From positions 1-64,000 of the forward strand of contig CANNEK010000004.1 in the NCBI GenBank assembly GCA_947503625.1: a stretch of DNA of 64,000 nt. Reading direction: 5' to 3'. Below are positions 23,690 through 33,459 of this stretch, piece by piece; the first letter of the stretch is position 1; each line of letters starts with the position of its first letter. The stretch is from an uncultured Kordiimonas sp. (GTDB lineage: Bacteria; Pseudomonadota; Alphaproteobacteria; Sphingomonadales; Kordiimonadaceae). The translations under genes were made by a program, and so were the position numbers. Under the pieces are notes generated by a model that was not told where the DNA came from, searched no databases, and saw only the letters and a program-made list of their open reading frames with translations.

Positions 23690-25309
23690 ATGGCAAAGCA
23701 TGATTTTTATGATCATCGCATACCAGATCGTGATCAATGTGTGGTCAGGTATCTGATTGATCGCTGGGCGCAAGAGGCACCTGATAAAATTTATGTTCAG
23801 TTCGAAGATGGAGAAAGCTGGACCTATGCCGAGCTGAGAAAAAAGGTAATGGCTCTGGCGGTTGGTTACCAAAAGCTGGGCGTCAAACAGGGGGACACGG
23901 TCGCGATATGGTTGCCCAACGGTAAGGAAGTATTGCTCACGTTTTTTGCTCTTAACTATATTGGTGCAGTTTTTGTCCCCTTCAACACCGCTTATCGCGG
24001 AAACATCCTGCATCACGTGATCGACAATTCCATGGCGTCGATCATAGTTGTTCATGCGGACCTTATGCCCCGCCTCACAGAAATTGAACTGGCGAAACTT
24101 GAGTTGCAGGTGATAACCGGCGGCAAGCCCACAGTGGAAACCGGGCTGAAGACATATTTTTTCGATGATCTAAATGGTAGTCCGGCGGACCTGTTGCCGC
24201 TCGATCGTGAGATCGAACCATGGGACCCGCAGTCGATCATTTATACGTCGGGGACGACGGGACCCTCCAAAGGAGTGCTGTCCTCCTATTTACACATGTA
24301 CAGCAATGCAGGCCCAGAGTCCTGGCCTATGGTAACGCATGAGGACCGGTACCTTGTCGCTGCACCCTTTTTCCATATAGGAGGCATGGCCCCTCCCTAT
24401 GTGATGTTGGTGCGCGGCGCTTCCGTCGCGCTGCTAAGCGGATTTTCCACGGAAAAATTTTGGGAAGCTGCCAAGCGCACAAAAGCGACAGTTGTCTTTT
24501 TGCTTGGTGTGATGGCGACTTTTCTGATGAAGCAATCCCCTGGCCCGGAGGACAAAAAACACGGTGTCAAAAAAGCCTTCATGGTGCCGTTATCGGATGA
24601 TGCACTCGCGTTTCATGAGAGGTTCAATGTAGATATCTACACGATATTCAACATGACAGAGATTTCTTCACCCATCGTCTCCGGGCCCAACCCGACCGTA
24701 CGCGGGACATGCGGCACTGTGCGGCCAGGTGTCGATGTTCGGTTGGTTGATGAAAACGACTGCGAAATTCCGGTTGGCGAAGTCGGCGAGATGATCATTC
24801 GCACAGATCGCCCGTGGGGTATGAATAGCGGCTATTTCAATAATGCCAAGGCAACCGCCGAGGCCTGGCGCAATGGCTGGTTCCATACAGGTGATGCTTT
24901 TCGTCAGGATGAAAACGGCTATTTTTATTTTGTTGACCGTATAAAGGATGCCATTCGCCGACGGGGGGAAAATATCTCGTCTTTTGAGGTGGAGGTAGAG
25001 GTTTGCAGCCACCCAGCGGTGCGTGAGGCCGCTGCAATCGGCGTGCCCAGTGAAGCAACCGAGGACGATGTTATGGTCGTTGTTGCCCTCGTTGAAGATG
25101 CGGAAATTGATCCTGAAGGACTGTGTGCTTACCTGCAGGAGCGGATGCCATACTATATGGTCCCGCGCCATATAAGAATTGTAGACGCGCTTCCAAAAAC
25201 GCCAACGGAAAAAGTGAAAAAGGCTGAGTTGCGTGCCGTTGGTGTCACACCAGATACGTGGGACAGGGAAGCCGCGGGCATTCGTTTAAAGCGAGAGAAC
25301 CTACGATAA
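23690..25309 (+). CDS. AMP-forming acyl-CoA ligase (CaiC-like)
   Basis: Adenylate-forming ligase, 539 aa, that couples a carboxylic acid to CoA using ATP. The start is the ATG following GGAGGGAAGA; the longer frame from 23633 is not used. Motifs in order: A3 IIYTSGTTGPSKG, A5-like FNMTEIS, A7-A8 GWFHTGDAFRQDENGYFYFV then DRIKDAIRRRGENIS, and the A10 Lys in PTEKVKKAEL. The general pattern is like crotonobetaine/carnitine-CoA ligases, but the acid is unknown. With the racemase-like gene, the dehydrogenase and the monooxygenase nearby, it likely handles a side-chain acid from the same substrate. Confidence 0.88.
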   Translation: MAKHDFYDHRIPDRDQCVVRYLIDRWAQEAPDKIYVQFEDGESWTYAELRKKVMALAVGYQKLGVKQGDTVAIWLPNGKEVLLTFFALNYIGAVFVPFNTAYRGNILHHVIDNSMASIIVVHADLMPRLTEIELAKLELQVITGGKPTVETGLKTYFFDDLNGSPADLLPLDREIEPWDPQSIIYTSGTTGPSKGVLSSYLHMYSNAGPESWPMVTHEDRYLVAAPFFHIGGMAPPYVMLVRGASVALLSGFSTEKFWEAAKRTKATVVFLLGVMATFLMKQSPGPEDKKHGVKKAFMVPLSDDALAFHERFNVDIYTIFNMTEISSPIVSGPNPTVRGTCGTVRPGVDVRLVDENDCEIPVGEVGEMIIRTDRPWGMNSGYFNNAKATAEAWRNGWFHTGDAFRQDENGYFYFVDRIKDAIRRRGENISSFEVEVEVCSHPAVREAAAIGVPSEATEDDVMVVVALVEDAEIDPEGLCAYLQERMPYYMVPRHIRIVDALPKTPTEKVKKAELRAVGVTPDTWDREAAGIRLKRENLR

Positions 25310-25365
25310 AGACGACGTTAAAAGTTAGCACCAGTCCTATGCATTATCACGTTTAATACTGGTGA

Positions 25366-25377
25366 GTATAAAAATAT
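25366..25377. promoter_or_regulatory. Second copy of the candidate TetR motif
   Basis: GTATAAAAATAT is identical over 12 bp to the minus strand of 21691-21702 and lies 36 bp before the receptor start. Both copies sit in promoter positions within one cluster that encodes a TetR protein. Confidence 0.3.
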
Positions 25378-25413
25378 GTAGTGAGTAAAATTTAACTCGG
25401 GGAGATAAGAGCC

Positions 25414-27663
25414 ATGAAGATGCGTAACAGATTGGGGATTGGCGTAGCGCTTTGCACTCTTGTGCAGCCAAGTCAGGTGCTGGCACAGGAAAGCAATGAC
25501 ACGCCTGACGACGAAGAGCTTCAAATGGAGGTTATCGTTGTTCAGGCCACAAGGCGTAATTCTGCTTTGGAAGATATTGCGGGATCACTGAATGTGGTGT
25601 CCGGTGAGGACGTTGGTGCGGGTGGCATACAGAACTCATCCGATCTGTCCTTTGAAGTTCCGAACTTGTCTATTGGCGATCAGTTCGGTGTCAATCGGGC
25701 GTTCATTCGGGGCATCGGTTTCAACAGTATTGACCTCGGGGCAGATGGTGCAGTTGCATTCCTCCAAAACGGCTCCGTTATCACCAGACCGGCAGCTCAG
25801 CTCTCGGGGTTTTATGACCTTGAGCAATTGGAGGTGCTGCGTGGACCTCAGGGAACTCTTTACGGTCGCGGTGCGACGGGCGGTGTCGTGAATATGGTGA
25901 CAGCCCGTCCGACAGAAGACCTTGAAGGTTATGCCCGTTTCACTTACGGCAATTTCGATGCGGTCACTCTTGAGGGCGCGATTAGCGGCCCCATCAGTGA
26001 AAAAGTGATGTTTCGCCTTGCTGGCGAGTATGAAAACCGTGATGGGTATGGAACCAACCTTGCGACAGGCAATCCTGTAGATGACCGCGATGCCTACGCA
26101 CTAAGGGGTTCACTCCTCTTTGATGCGAGTGAGGAGCTGGAATTCCTGCTCATCGGTGACTATTTCCGTGAAGATGATTTCAACTATGCTTTTCATGACT
26201 TCGGACCCTCCATCGTGCCGAGAGAAGCCTTGCCAGGGCCGGTTTTTGGCGGCTCCACTATTTTTGACCTGACGGACGACCCTGAAACGCGGGACATTAA
26301 TTCTGATCAGGATGCTATCAATGATCGCGAAGGGTGGGGGTTGCAAGCTATAGCGACATGGTCGCGCGACGAATGGCGGGTCGTTTCCACAACAGCCTAC
26401 AAGCAATTTGAGCGTTTCAACCGCGATGATTTGGACGTTACAGAGGTCGATGCTTTTGGACAAAACAACTATACGGAAGATAGTCAGGCGTTTTCGCAAG
26501 ACCTGACGATTAACTACGAGCAGGATAACTGGTCTATCTTGGCCGGAGCGACCTATCTTAACGAAAGTCTCGATGGTCAGGTGCTGGTCCGCGTAAACAA
26601 TATTGGCGAGATCTTGTTTGGTGCGCCTCCGGGCGCCATTCCAGACGGAATTTTCCTTCAGGACGGGAGCGTCACTACAGATGCGTTTGGTATCTTCCTG
26701 GAAGGCACCCTTGAAATTGCGCCTGACTTCCGGGTGACAGCGGGCGGTCGTTACAACTATGAGAAACGCGACGGTGTCGGCAATTTCACCTTCACCCTTT
26801 TTGGCACGGATGTCAGCACAGATCAGGCAGAAAGCTGGGGAGCATTCACGCCCAAATTGCTTTTGGAGTATGATGTTAGCGATGACCTGCTTCTGTATGC
26901 GAGCGTTACCCGCGGCTTCAAAAGCGGTGTTATCAACGTAGGCAGTGTTAACCCTGTAATTGACCCGGAATTTATCTGGAGCTACGAAGCAGGGTTCAAA
27001 GTGCAGGACCGCGAGAATGGCTTCACCATGAGCGGTGCTGGTTTCTATTACGATTATAGCGATTTGCAGGTTGGTTTTGTGAATTCTGCGAATATTGTTG
27101 AGACAATCAACGCGGCATCGGCCCGGATTTGGGGTGTTGAGCTTGATGCATCTCTTGCGGTTACGGATGCTCTCTCCTTGCGCGGGTTTGTCACTTACCT
27201 GAATGCTGAATTTACAGACTTTTGTACCGGTTATTACGCTGCAGGTAACGCTTCGCGCCGGCAGTTCCCTGCCTGTCCAACTGACCCGAGTATTGTTGAC
27301 CTTACAGGAAATCGCCTACCCAATGCGCCAGAGTTCACAGCTGCCGTCTTCGCGGACTATTACGTGGACCTGGGCGATTCAGGGCAGCTCGATTTCTCTG
27401 TTGATGTGAACTATCAGGATGATGTTTTCTTCACCGAATTCAACAATCAGGATGCGGTTCAGGATGGCTTTGTTAACGTCAATGCGCGTATCACCTATGC
27501 GCCTGCGAGCGAAAGCTGGTCTCTCTCTGTTTGGGGGCGCAACCTGACGGATGAGTATGTTCAGGCAAATAACATCGTGACGGCGCCACTATATGGTTTT
27601 GTCCGGGTCGGATCGCTCCGTCCGCCACGTACTTACGGCATATCTTTCAATAAAAACTTCTGA
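25414..27663 (+). CDS. TonB-dependent outer-membrane receptor
   Basis: TonB-dependent receptor, 749 aa. The signal peptide ends around VLAQ (residues 1-24). A TonB box-like region and plug follow (MEVIVVQATRRNSALEDIAG, then LEVLRGPQGTLYGRGATGG). The barrel ends in aromatic FNKNF. GGGGAGATAAG precedes the ATG. It stands between the acyl-CoA ligase and a Baeyer-Villiger monooxygenase, all on the plus strand, so it is likely the uptake porin for the cluster's substrate. Nothing links it to siderophores. Confidence 0.92.
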   Translation: MKMRNRLGIGVALCTLVQPSQVLAQESNDTPDDEELQMEVIVVQATRRNSALEDIAGSLNVVSGEDVGAGGIQNSSDLSFEVPNLSIGDQFGVNRAFIRGIGFNSIDLGADGAVAFLQNGSVITRPAAQLSGFYDLEQLEVLRGPQGTLYGRGATGGVVNMVTARPTEDLEGYARFTYGNFDAVTLEGAISGPISEKVMFRLAGEYENRDGYGTNLATGNPVDDRDAYALRGSLLFDASEELEFLLIGDYFREDDFNYAFHDFGPSIVPREALPGPVFGGSTIFDLTDDPETRDINSDQDAINDREGWGLQAIATWSRDEWRVVSTTAYKQFERFNRDDLDVTEVDAFGQNNYTEDSQAFSQDLTINYEQDNWSILAGATYLNESLDGQVLVRVNNIGEILFGAPPGAIPDGIFLQDGSVTTDAFGIFLEGTLEIAPDFRVTAGGRYNYEKRDGVGNFTFTLFGTDVSTDQAESWGAFTPKLLLEYDVSDDLLLYASVTRGFKSGVINVGSVNPVIDPEFIWSYEAGFKVQDRENGFTMSGAGFYYDYSDLQVGFVNSANIVETINAASARIWGVELDASLAVTDALSLRGFVTYLNAEFTDFCTGYYAAGNASRRQFPACPTDPSIVDLTGNRLPNAPEFTAAVFADYYVDLGDSGQLDFSVDVNYQDDVFFTEFNNQDAVQDGFVNVNARITYAPASESWSLSVWGRNLTDEYVQANNIVTAPLYGFVRVGSLRPPRTYGISFNKNF

Positions 27664-27679
27664 GGGCTGTTGCTTTAAC

Positions 27680-27702
27680 ACCGCAAGGTTCTGCCTTGCG
27701 GT
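27680..27702 (+). terminator. Stem-loop between the receptor and monooxygenase genes
   Basis: ACCGCAAGG (27680-27688) and CCTTGCGGT (27694-27702) are perfect 9-nt arms with a 5-nt loop. No T-run follows, so it may reduce rather than stop transcription into the monooxygenase gene. Confidence 0.5.
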
Positions 27703-27742
27703 GAGACTGTTACCTTAAACTAGTAATCGAATGGAGAGCTGG

Positions 27743-29665
27743 ATGCCTGACACTTACAACGTTCACGTATCATCAGAGATGGAAAACCGGCTGAGAGAGG
27801 CAGTGGATGTCGCCAACGTGCCGACACTTCTGATGGTTCTTGTTCAATTGACCGGTGACATGCGCTGGCTTGATGAACCCTATCGCCCAACACGTGCTCG
27901 TGGTTTGGACGATAACGACAGTGGCGGCTTGCCTGAAGCGATACAAAAGGAAGTCCGCATTGCGGCCGCTGATGCCATTATCGAGTGGAAGAAGGGCAAG
28001 CCTGTCGCCCTTGGTGACCCTTCTTCAGAACTATTGACCCGTATGATTAGCATATCAACCGGAGAGACGGTTCCAGACAACTATGGAGAGGTCATTGCGG
28101 CTGAGCTGATACCAAGTATCCCGACCCCCAACAGCCGCAAGTTTTCCGGCACGGTGCCGAAGGGGTTTAAAGCCATTATTATCGGCGGTGGTGTGTCAGG
28201 GATATGTGCGGCTATTCAATTGCAATCTTACGGCATTGATTTCGAAATCATCGAGAAGAATGATGGTTTTGGCGGTACATGGAAAGAAAACCAATACCCT
28301 GCTTCAGGGGTGGACACGCCCAATCACCTTTATTCCTTTTCTTTTGCGCCTCATAATTGGAGCAAGTATTTTGCGCTGCAGGGAGAGATACTTGAATACA
28401 TAGAAGGTGTCGCCAACGACTATAACCTTGCTGACCGCACCAGCTTCAACACAACGGTGCATGAAGCGAGATATGACGAAAGTACCTGCAAATGGACGGT
28501 CGTTACACACGGCGCAGACGGCCAAAAAGATACCTCGATTGGTGATATTGTGCTTAGTGCCGTTGGCATACTGAGCATTCCCTTGATTCCGGATATCCCG
28601 GGCCTGGGTACATTCAAGGGAACCGTTTGCCATTCAGCAGAATGGCCCAAGGGCCTTGATGTGACAGGAAAAAAAGTCGCCGTCGTCGGCAATGGTGCCA
28701 GTGCCATGCAGATCGTGCCTGCGATAGCCGACAGTGTTGAAAGCTTGTGTGTATTTGCTCGTTCAAAACAATGGGCCGCACCTTTCCCACAGTTTCGCAA
28801 ACCTGTTCCTGATGCCATTCGTTTTCTACTAAAGGAAGTGCCACTATACCAAGCTTGGTATAGGCAGCGGCTCGCTTGGGCCTTCAATGACAAATTGCAT
28901 AGTGTGCTTCAAAAAGATGACTCTTGGCCTGAGAAAGATCGTTCAATCAACGCGACAAATGACCGCCATCGCAGCATGTTTATTGAGTATATGAAGGCTG
29001 AGCTTGGTGATTGTCAGGATTTGCTGTCAGATGTCTTGCCCGACTTCCCTCCTTACGGGAAGCGTATCTTGTTGGATAACGGCTGGTTTAGAACAGTGGC
29101 AAAGCCTCATGTCACATTGGTGCCTGAACGCCTGATAGAAGTGAAAGATAGTGTTTTGACTGCGGCCGATGGACGACAGTTCGAGGCAGATGTTCTGATC
29201 CTGGCAACCGGGTTCAAGGCCGCAGAAATCATGTCGTCTTATGATGTAATTGGTGTGAATGGTCAGCACCTTAAGGATTTTTGGGATACAGATAACCCTA
29301 AAGCCTACAAAGGCACTGTTGTGCCGGATTTTCCAAATCTGTTTACGCTTCTGGGGCCCAATACCGGCCTTGGACACGGCGGCAGCATCATTCCTGTTGC
29401 GGAACGGCAAATGAATTATGTTTTACGTTTGCTGGAAATGAGGTTTGAAAATAACGCTAAAAGCGTCGAAGTGCGCCGGGATGTGTTTGATACCTATAAC
29501 CAGAAATTGGATGACGCGCACGATAAGATGATCTGGACACATCCGGGTTCTACCAATTGGTATCAGAATAAAAGAGGCAGAGTCGTTGCAATAACGCCTT
29601 GGCGCAACGATGACTTTTGGCGAATGACCCGCGAGGTGGACAAGCGGGAGTTTGTGATCAAGTGA
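27743..29665 (+). CDS. Baeyer-Villiger monooxygenase, 4-hydroxyacetophenone monooxygenase-like
   Basis: FAD- and NADPH-dependent monooxygenase, 640 aa from the ATG at 27743, which has GGAGAG 5 nt upstream; an ATG four codons earlier lacks a ribosome site. An N-terminal extension of about 135 residues precedes the first Rossmann motif IIGGGVSGICAAIQL. The Baeyer-Villiger fingerprint is FKGTVCHSAEWP, and the NADPH fold is VAVVGNGASAMQI. The extension and the length match 4-hydroxyacetophenone monooxygenase (640 aa), which turns aryl ketones into esters. No esterase for the product is adjacent, so substrate assignment is tentative. It ends the second catabolic cluster. Confidence 0.85.
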   Translation: MPDTYNVHVSSEMENRLREAVDVANVPTLLMVLVQLTGDMRWLDEPYRPTRARGLDDNDSGGLPEAIQKEVRIAAADAIIEWKKGKPVALGDPSSELLTRMISISTGETVPDNYGEVIAAELIPSIPTPNSRKFSGTVPKGFKAIIIGGGVSGICAAIQLQSYGIDFEIIEKNDGFGGTWKENQYPASGVDTPNHLYSFSFAPHNWSKYFALQGEILEYIEGVANDYNLADRTSFNTTVHEARYDESTCKWTVVTHGADGQKDTSIGDIVLSAVGILSIPLIPDIPGLGTFKGTVCHSAEWPKGLDVTGKKVAVVGNGASAMQIVPAIADSVESLCVFARSKQWAAPFPQFRKPVPDAIRFLLKEVPLYQAWYRQRLAWAFNDKLHSVLQKDDSWPEKDRSINATNDRHRSMFIEYMKAELGDCQDLLSDVLPDFPPYGKRILLDNGWFRTVAKPHVTLVPERLIEVKDSVLTAADGRQFEADVLILATGFKAAEIMSSYDVIGVNGQHLKDFWDTDNPKAYKGTVVPDFPNLFTLLGPNTGLGHGGSIIPVAERQMNYVLRLLEMRFENNAKSVEVRRDVFDTYNQKLDDAHDKMIWTHPGSTNWYQNKRGRVVAITPWRNDDFWRMTREVDKREFVIK

Positions 29666-29864
29666 GGGCAGTCGACTGGAATACGGATAACGTTATGGGC
29701 TGCGAAACAGGCTGGGCTACGCCAGTTACACAGAGTGCCATGTCAGGTTTAGAGACAGATGCTGCAAGCAAATAGATTATGGAGCTGATTGCCCGGCTTC
29801 CCCGGGCTTAATTTCGAAGGCAACTTTACACTTGGATCTGGTCTCATTCATTTTTTCATCTGGA

Positions 29865-30668
29865 TTAATATTCATAGATAAGATTGAAGAGCAGCTGATA
29901 ATTGTCGCTGTCTTCCTCCAGACCTATTCCTGCGCCTAATCCCAATTCCCAACCACTGCCAGGTTTAAAGGTTATACCAGGCGTCAAAAATTGCTCCTCT
30001 TCGCTCCAATTCCATTCTAGTGAAAGGGCAACAGTATCGAAAGGCAGGATGCCTCCCATGTTTACAAATGCCTCCTGCTCTCCACCACTAAACTCAACCC
30101 CCGCTTCTGTGTAGAGATACAGACCATCCAACTGATCAATGGTTGCGGCAAAAATGGCTGACGGTGCGTAGCTTGACCTATGTTTTTCTTCATTGTCTTC
30201 GCTACTGTTAAAGGTCGACTCCTGCTGTTGAAGGACAGTTTCAAATTCTCCTGCCAGTGAAAAATGCAGGCCACTGCCGGCAATATCAATCCAGCTATAT
30301 TGCAGGCCAAAGCCAAGTTCATTCCCAGTAAAGTGAGACGCACGGTCCAGTCTATCAAAGATTCGGCTCTGCTCCCATTCGATTTCGAACTGAAAAGCAT
30401 CTGTAATGCCGTATTCAAAGGATACCGGCAGAGTGAGCGAGTTTACAAGCTTATCGCTGCTAAAGCTTGGCGCAAAAGTCCATTGACTTTCGCCTTTTTC
30501 CTGAGGAAATACGATACCTGACCGAAACAGTTCGTTCAAAGGGACGTCTGACTTTGCATCGTCATCGTCGCCAAAGGCTGGCACGAATCCGAACAGAAGC
30601 AAGCATATGCCGGCGAACCTTATACTGGTGTGACGTACCGAGATTAGGATCGCCTTGATAAGAACCAC
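29865..30668 (-). CDS. Exported beta-barrel-like protein of unknown function
   Basis: I do not recognise the family with certainty. The mature part consists of alternating amphipathic strands (SLTLPVSFEYGITDAFQFEI, GNELGFGLQYSWIDI, LGLGAGIGLEED) and ends in NLIYEY, like an outer-membrane beta-barrel; Phenol_MetA_deg-type proteins have this look. A hydrophobic signal (IRFAGICLLLFGFVPAFG) lies near the N-terminus. I place the start at GTG 30668, one base after the kinase stop, giving a normal signal peptide. An ATG at 30737 would overlap the kinase by 68 nt and give an unusually long leader. The tight spacing suggests co-transcription with the hybrid kinase. Confidence 0.65.
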   Translation of the reverse strand: MVLIKAILISVRHTSIRFAGICLLLFGFVPAFGDDDDAKSDVPLNELFRSGIVFPQEKGESQWTFAPSFSSDKLVNSLTLPVSFEYGITDAFQFEIEWEQSRIFDRLDRASHFTGNELGFGLQYSWIDIAGSGLHFSLAGEFETVLQQQESTFNSSEDNEEKHRSSYAPSAIFAATIDQLDGLYLYTEAGVEFSGGEQEAFVNMGGILPFDTVALSLEWNWSEEEQFLTPGITFKPGSGWELGLGAGIGLEEDSDNYQLLFNLIYEY

Positions 30669-30669
30669 A

Positions 30670-33234
30670 CTATTCACTTTGTCGGTCTTTGCGCTCGTAT
30701 TTGGCCCATTTTGCGTACAATGCCTCGACATCATCAAAACTCACTGGTTTTGACAGATAGTCATCCATGCCGTGGTCAAAGCATTTTTTGCGATCTTCGG
30801 GCATTGCATGCGCAGTCATCCCGATGATGACTGCGCGGGGTGCTCCTGTTTCCGTATCTCGGATCATCCGGGTTGCCTCCAAGCCATCCAATATGGGCAT
30901 TGAGATGTCCATCAAGATAATATCCGGACGATGCGACTTAACCAGTTCAAGGGCTTCCTGGCCATTTTCCGCGGTAATAAAACGCTGGCCCAGTAGTGAA
31001 AGAATTTCTGTTCCCACTCTTAAGTTCATTGGGTTGTCATCAACGAGAAGCGTTAGCGGAGATGCATCGGGCGAATATGAAACCGAAAAAGTAGGCTCGG
31101 GCACCGGGTGCTTTTTACCGGTGTACTTCTCTATATTCTTTGCGTCGACGATTGCCAGCTTTCTATCTGTATCTTTGATGTTCACTGGTTGGATTGTTTC
31201 TGAATTCTGTATTTTTCCGGCGCTTATGCCCGCTTTTTTAGACTGTGAGCCCCTCAGGCCTGCCGCAAGTTCCTGTACCAATTGATCACGGGTGAAGGGT
31301 TTATACAGGGATGAATAACCATTGGTCAGGGCTGGCTCGCCTGAGCCTCGCCATTGAGTAACGATTGTGTATATGTTTCTGGCCCTGGCATATAGGCTAA
31401 CGAGCTCCGCTTTTTCCCGTTCCAGTATGTCAGCTGAGAGGATGACAAGCACATGGCTTGTCGGTGATAGGTTCAATTGCTGAATTTTGTTGATACCTTC
31501 TCGAATATTCGAAGCGGTGTGTGCTGTTAACTCCCACGCTTTCAGGCAGTCAGCCAAACAGCTTCTGGCCAATGAATTCCCTTCAATAATAAGGCACTCT
31601 TGTTTGCCCCCAGTTTTTGGTAAGGCAAAAACATCCGGTGCCTCGTCAACAATCGGGAGTTCCAGTGTAACTGTAAAGCAACTCCCCAAATTGACCTGGC
31701 TGTAGGCTGTGACCTCACCGTCCATTAACTCGGTGAGCTGTTTGCAAATTGAGAGGCCCAGTCCGGAACCCTGCTGTGTTCGGTTGTGTTCGTTGTCGGC
31801 TTGTGTAAACCGTGTAAAAAGACTGGGGAGTGCTTCGGCATCGATGCCGCATCCTGTATCGGTAACCTGTATAGTTGCCAATAAACTGCCTTTGTCAGAT
31901 ACTTCTCCGCGCAGTTCGGTGAGAATATGGCCATTTTCGGTGAACTTCATTGCATTGCCAAAAATGTTGGTGACAATCTGACGCAGGCGTTCAGCATCGA
32001 CCATGACAGTGCGTGGTAAACTTGGTTGAATTTTAAAAATGACCTCAACGCGGCAATCATTAGGCCGACTAATTGCAAGGGCCACTACCGTTTCCTCTAT
32101 CAATCGCCCCAGATCAGTTGGTCTTGGATTGAGGTCAATCTTGCCGGCTTCTATTCTCGAGAAATCTAGGACATCATTGATTATAACAAGCAGGTTTTTG
32201 CCGGAATCAATTAGCATCCTGACGAAGTCTCTTTGTTTGGGGTCCAAATTGCCTTTTTCAAGGATTTGTGCCATCCCCAATATGCCGTTAATTGGCGTGC
32301 GAATTTCGTGGCTCATGTTGGCAAGAAAGGTAGATTTTGCTTTATCCGCACTTTGCGCGGTCTTGGCGGCCTTTGCCAAAGCGGCAAGCGCTTCCACGAT
32401 TGTGCGCCGCATTGGCCGGAAGATAAACATGGTGTTAATACCGGCAGCAACAAGAACCATAAATGCCGAGACAAGAAGAATGAACAGCAAGGATTGCTGT
32501 TTATCCTGCCGGGTATCTGCCATGATATCGGTCATTACCGTCAAGGCAGGTATGATTTTCAATTCGGTTAGTTGCCCAATTTCATTCCCAAGTTCCAAAA
32601 GGTCCTGACCTTGGCCTCCATTAGGAACGGCCAGTCTTCCTCCGAGATTAAGAAGTGTAAAACACAGAGCTTCGACTTTATCGGTACCTTGTGAAGGGTC
32701 CCAGTTTTTCAAAGCATATTGGCTGTAATCAAAAGTATCATCGTCAGTGGAACCAATTTCGTCCTCCCGGTCTTCCCAAAAGGGGTTCAGGTTTTCAGGG
32801 AACTCAATATCCTGCTGAGAGATTGGAAATGCATCTATCCCATGCCGTGTGGACGTGTATTCCCCGAATAGCCATGGATGATCGTTTTTTAGTTCGGCAA
32901 GCTTGCCGCCTTCCTGACCATCACTGTCCGTTGAGGCAATGATGTCCATGTCATGTGCCAGGTTGGCAAGAGACTGGCGTAGTTCGACCGCTGCCTTTGA
33001 GCGTGCGTCTGAGGTGGGCGCATAAACAAGTTGATAAGCCCGAATATTGATATGGTGGGCGTCATCTCGCAATTGTTGGAATGCAAGTTCGTACCATGCG
33101 TGGTTTTGCAGCGCTTTGAATTGCGTTACCGTCGCAATTGCGCTTAGCGTTACTGCGAGAAGAGTAATTGATAACGCAGAATAAATACGCGTATTGAAGA
33201 ATGAATTTGAACGGCGATAGTCCCCGGTACGCAT
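30670..33234 (-). CDS. Hybrid sensor histidine kinase with a receiver domain
   Basis: Membrane-bound hybrid kinase, 854 aa. The first membrane segment is at about residues 18-40 and the second at 248-272, enclosing a periplasmic sensor of about 205 residues. HisKA has NMSHEIRTPINGILGMAQ. The ATPase domain has DTGCGIDAEALP and GSGLGLSICKQL. A middle segment (about 545-665) folds like a receiver but has VLVILSADI where the phospho-Asp should be, so it is probably a non-phosphorylated pseudo-receiver. The C-terminal receiver is intact (LLVDDNPMNL, IILMDISMP, YLSKPVS). No output protein is adjacent except the AraC regulator transcribed divergently at 33460. Confidence 0.9.
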   Translation of the reverse strand: MRTGDYRRSNSFFNTRIYSALSITLLAVTLSAIATVTQFKALQNHAWYELAFQQLRDDAHHINIRAYQLVYAPTSDARSKAAVELRQSLANLAHDMDIIASTDSDGQEGGKLAELKNDHPWLFGEYTSTRHGIDAFPISQQDIEFPENLNPFWEDREDEIGSTDDDTFDYSQYALKNWDPSQGTDKVEALCFTLLNLGGRLAVPNGGQGQDLLELGNEIGQLTELKIIPALTVMTDIMADTRQDKQQSLLFILLVSAFMVLVAAGINTMFIFRPMRRTIVEALAALAKAAKTAQSADKAKSTFLANMSHEIRTPINGILGMAQILEKGNLDPKQRDFVRMLIDSGKNLLVIINDVLDFSRIEAGKIDLNPRPTDLGRLIEETVVALAISRPNDCRVEVIFKIQPSLPRTVMVDAERLRQIVTNIFGNAMKFTENGHILTELRGEVSDKGSLLATIQVTDTGCGIDAEALPSLFTRFTQADNEHNRTQQGSGLGLSICKQLTELMDGEVTAYSQVNLGSCFTVTLELPIVDEAPDVFALPKTGGKQECLIIEGNSLARSCLADCLKAWELTAHTASNIREGINKIQQLNLSPTSHVLVILSADILEREKAELVSLYARARNIYTIVTQWRGSGEPALTNGYSSLYKPFTRDQLVQELAAGLRGSQSKKAGISAGKIQNSETIQPVNIKDTDRKLAIVDAKNIEKYTGKKHPVPEPTFSVSYSPDASPLTLLVDDNPMNLRVGTEILSLLGQRFITAENGQEALELVKSHRPDIILMDISMPILDGLEATRMIRDTETGAPRAVIIGMTAHAMPEDRKKCFDHGMDDYLSKPVSFDDVEALYAKWAKYERKDRQSE

Positions 33235-33459
33235 AAACGTTCCTTGTTTATCCCCCTTCGCGCACCCCCCACCATACTAACAACAGGTTAACAAGCAATG
33301 ATCAGAGTCACGTGTCCGGCGTTCTGCAAAAAAGAATATGGTGGCCCCAGCGAACTGCGCGAAAAACATATGCGAAAATTGGCAGTACAGTTCGTGTATG
33401 CTGGATCATTGTGAAGACACTCACATCGTCTTCGTTGTCATGTTAAGTTTGCTTCCTCG

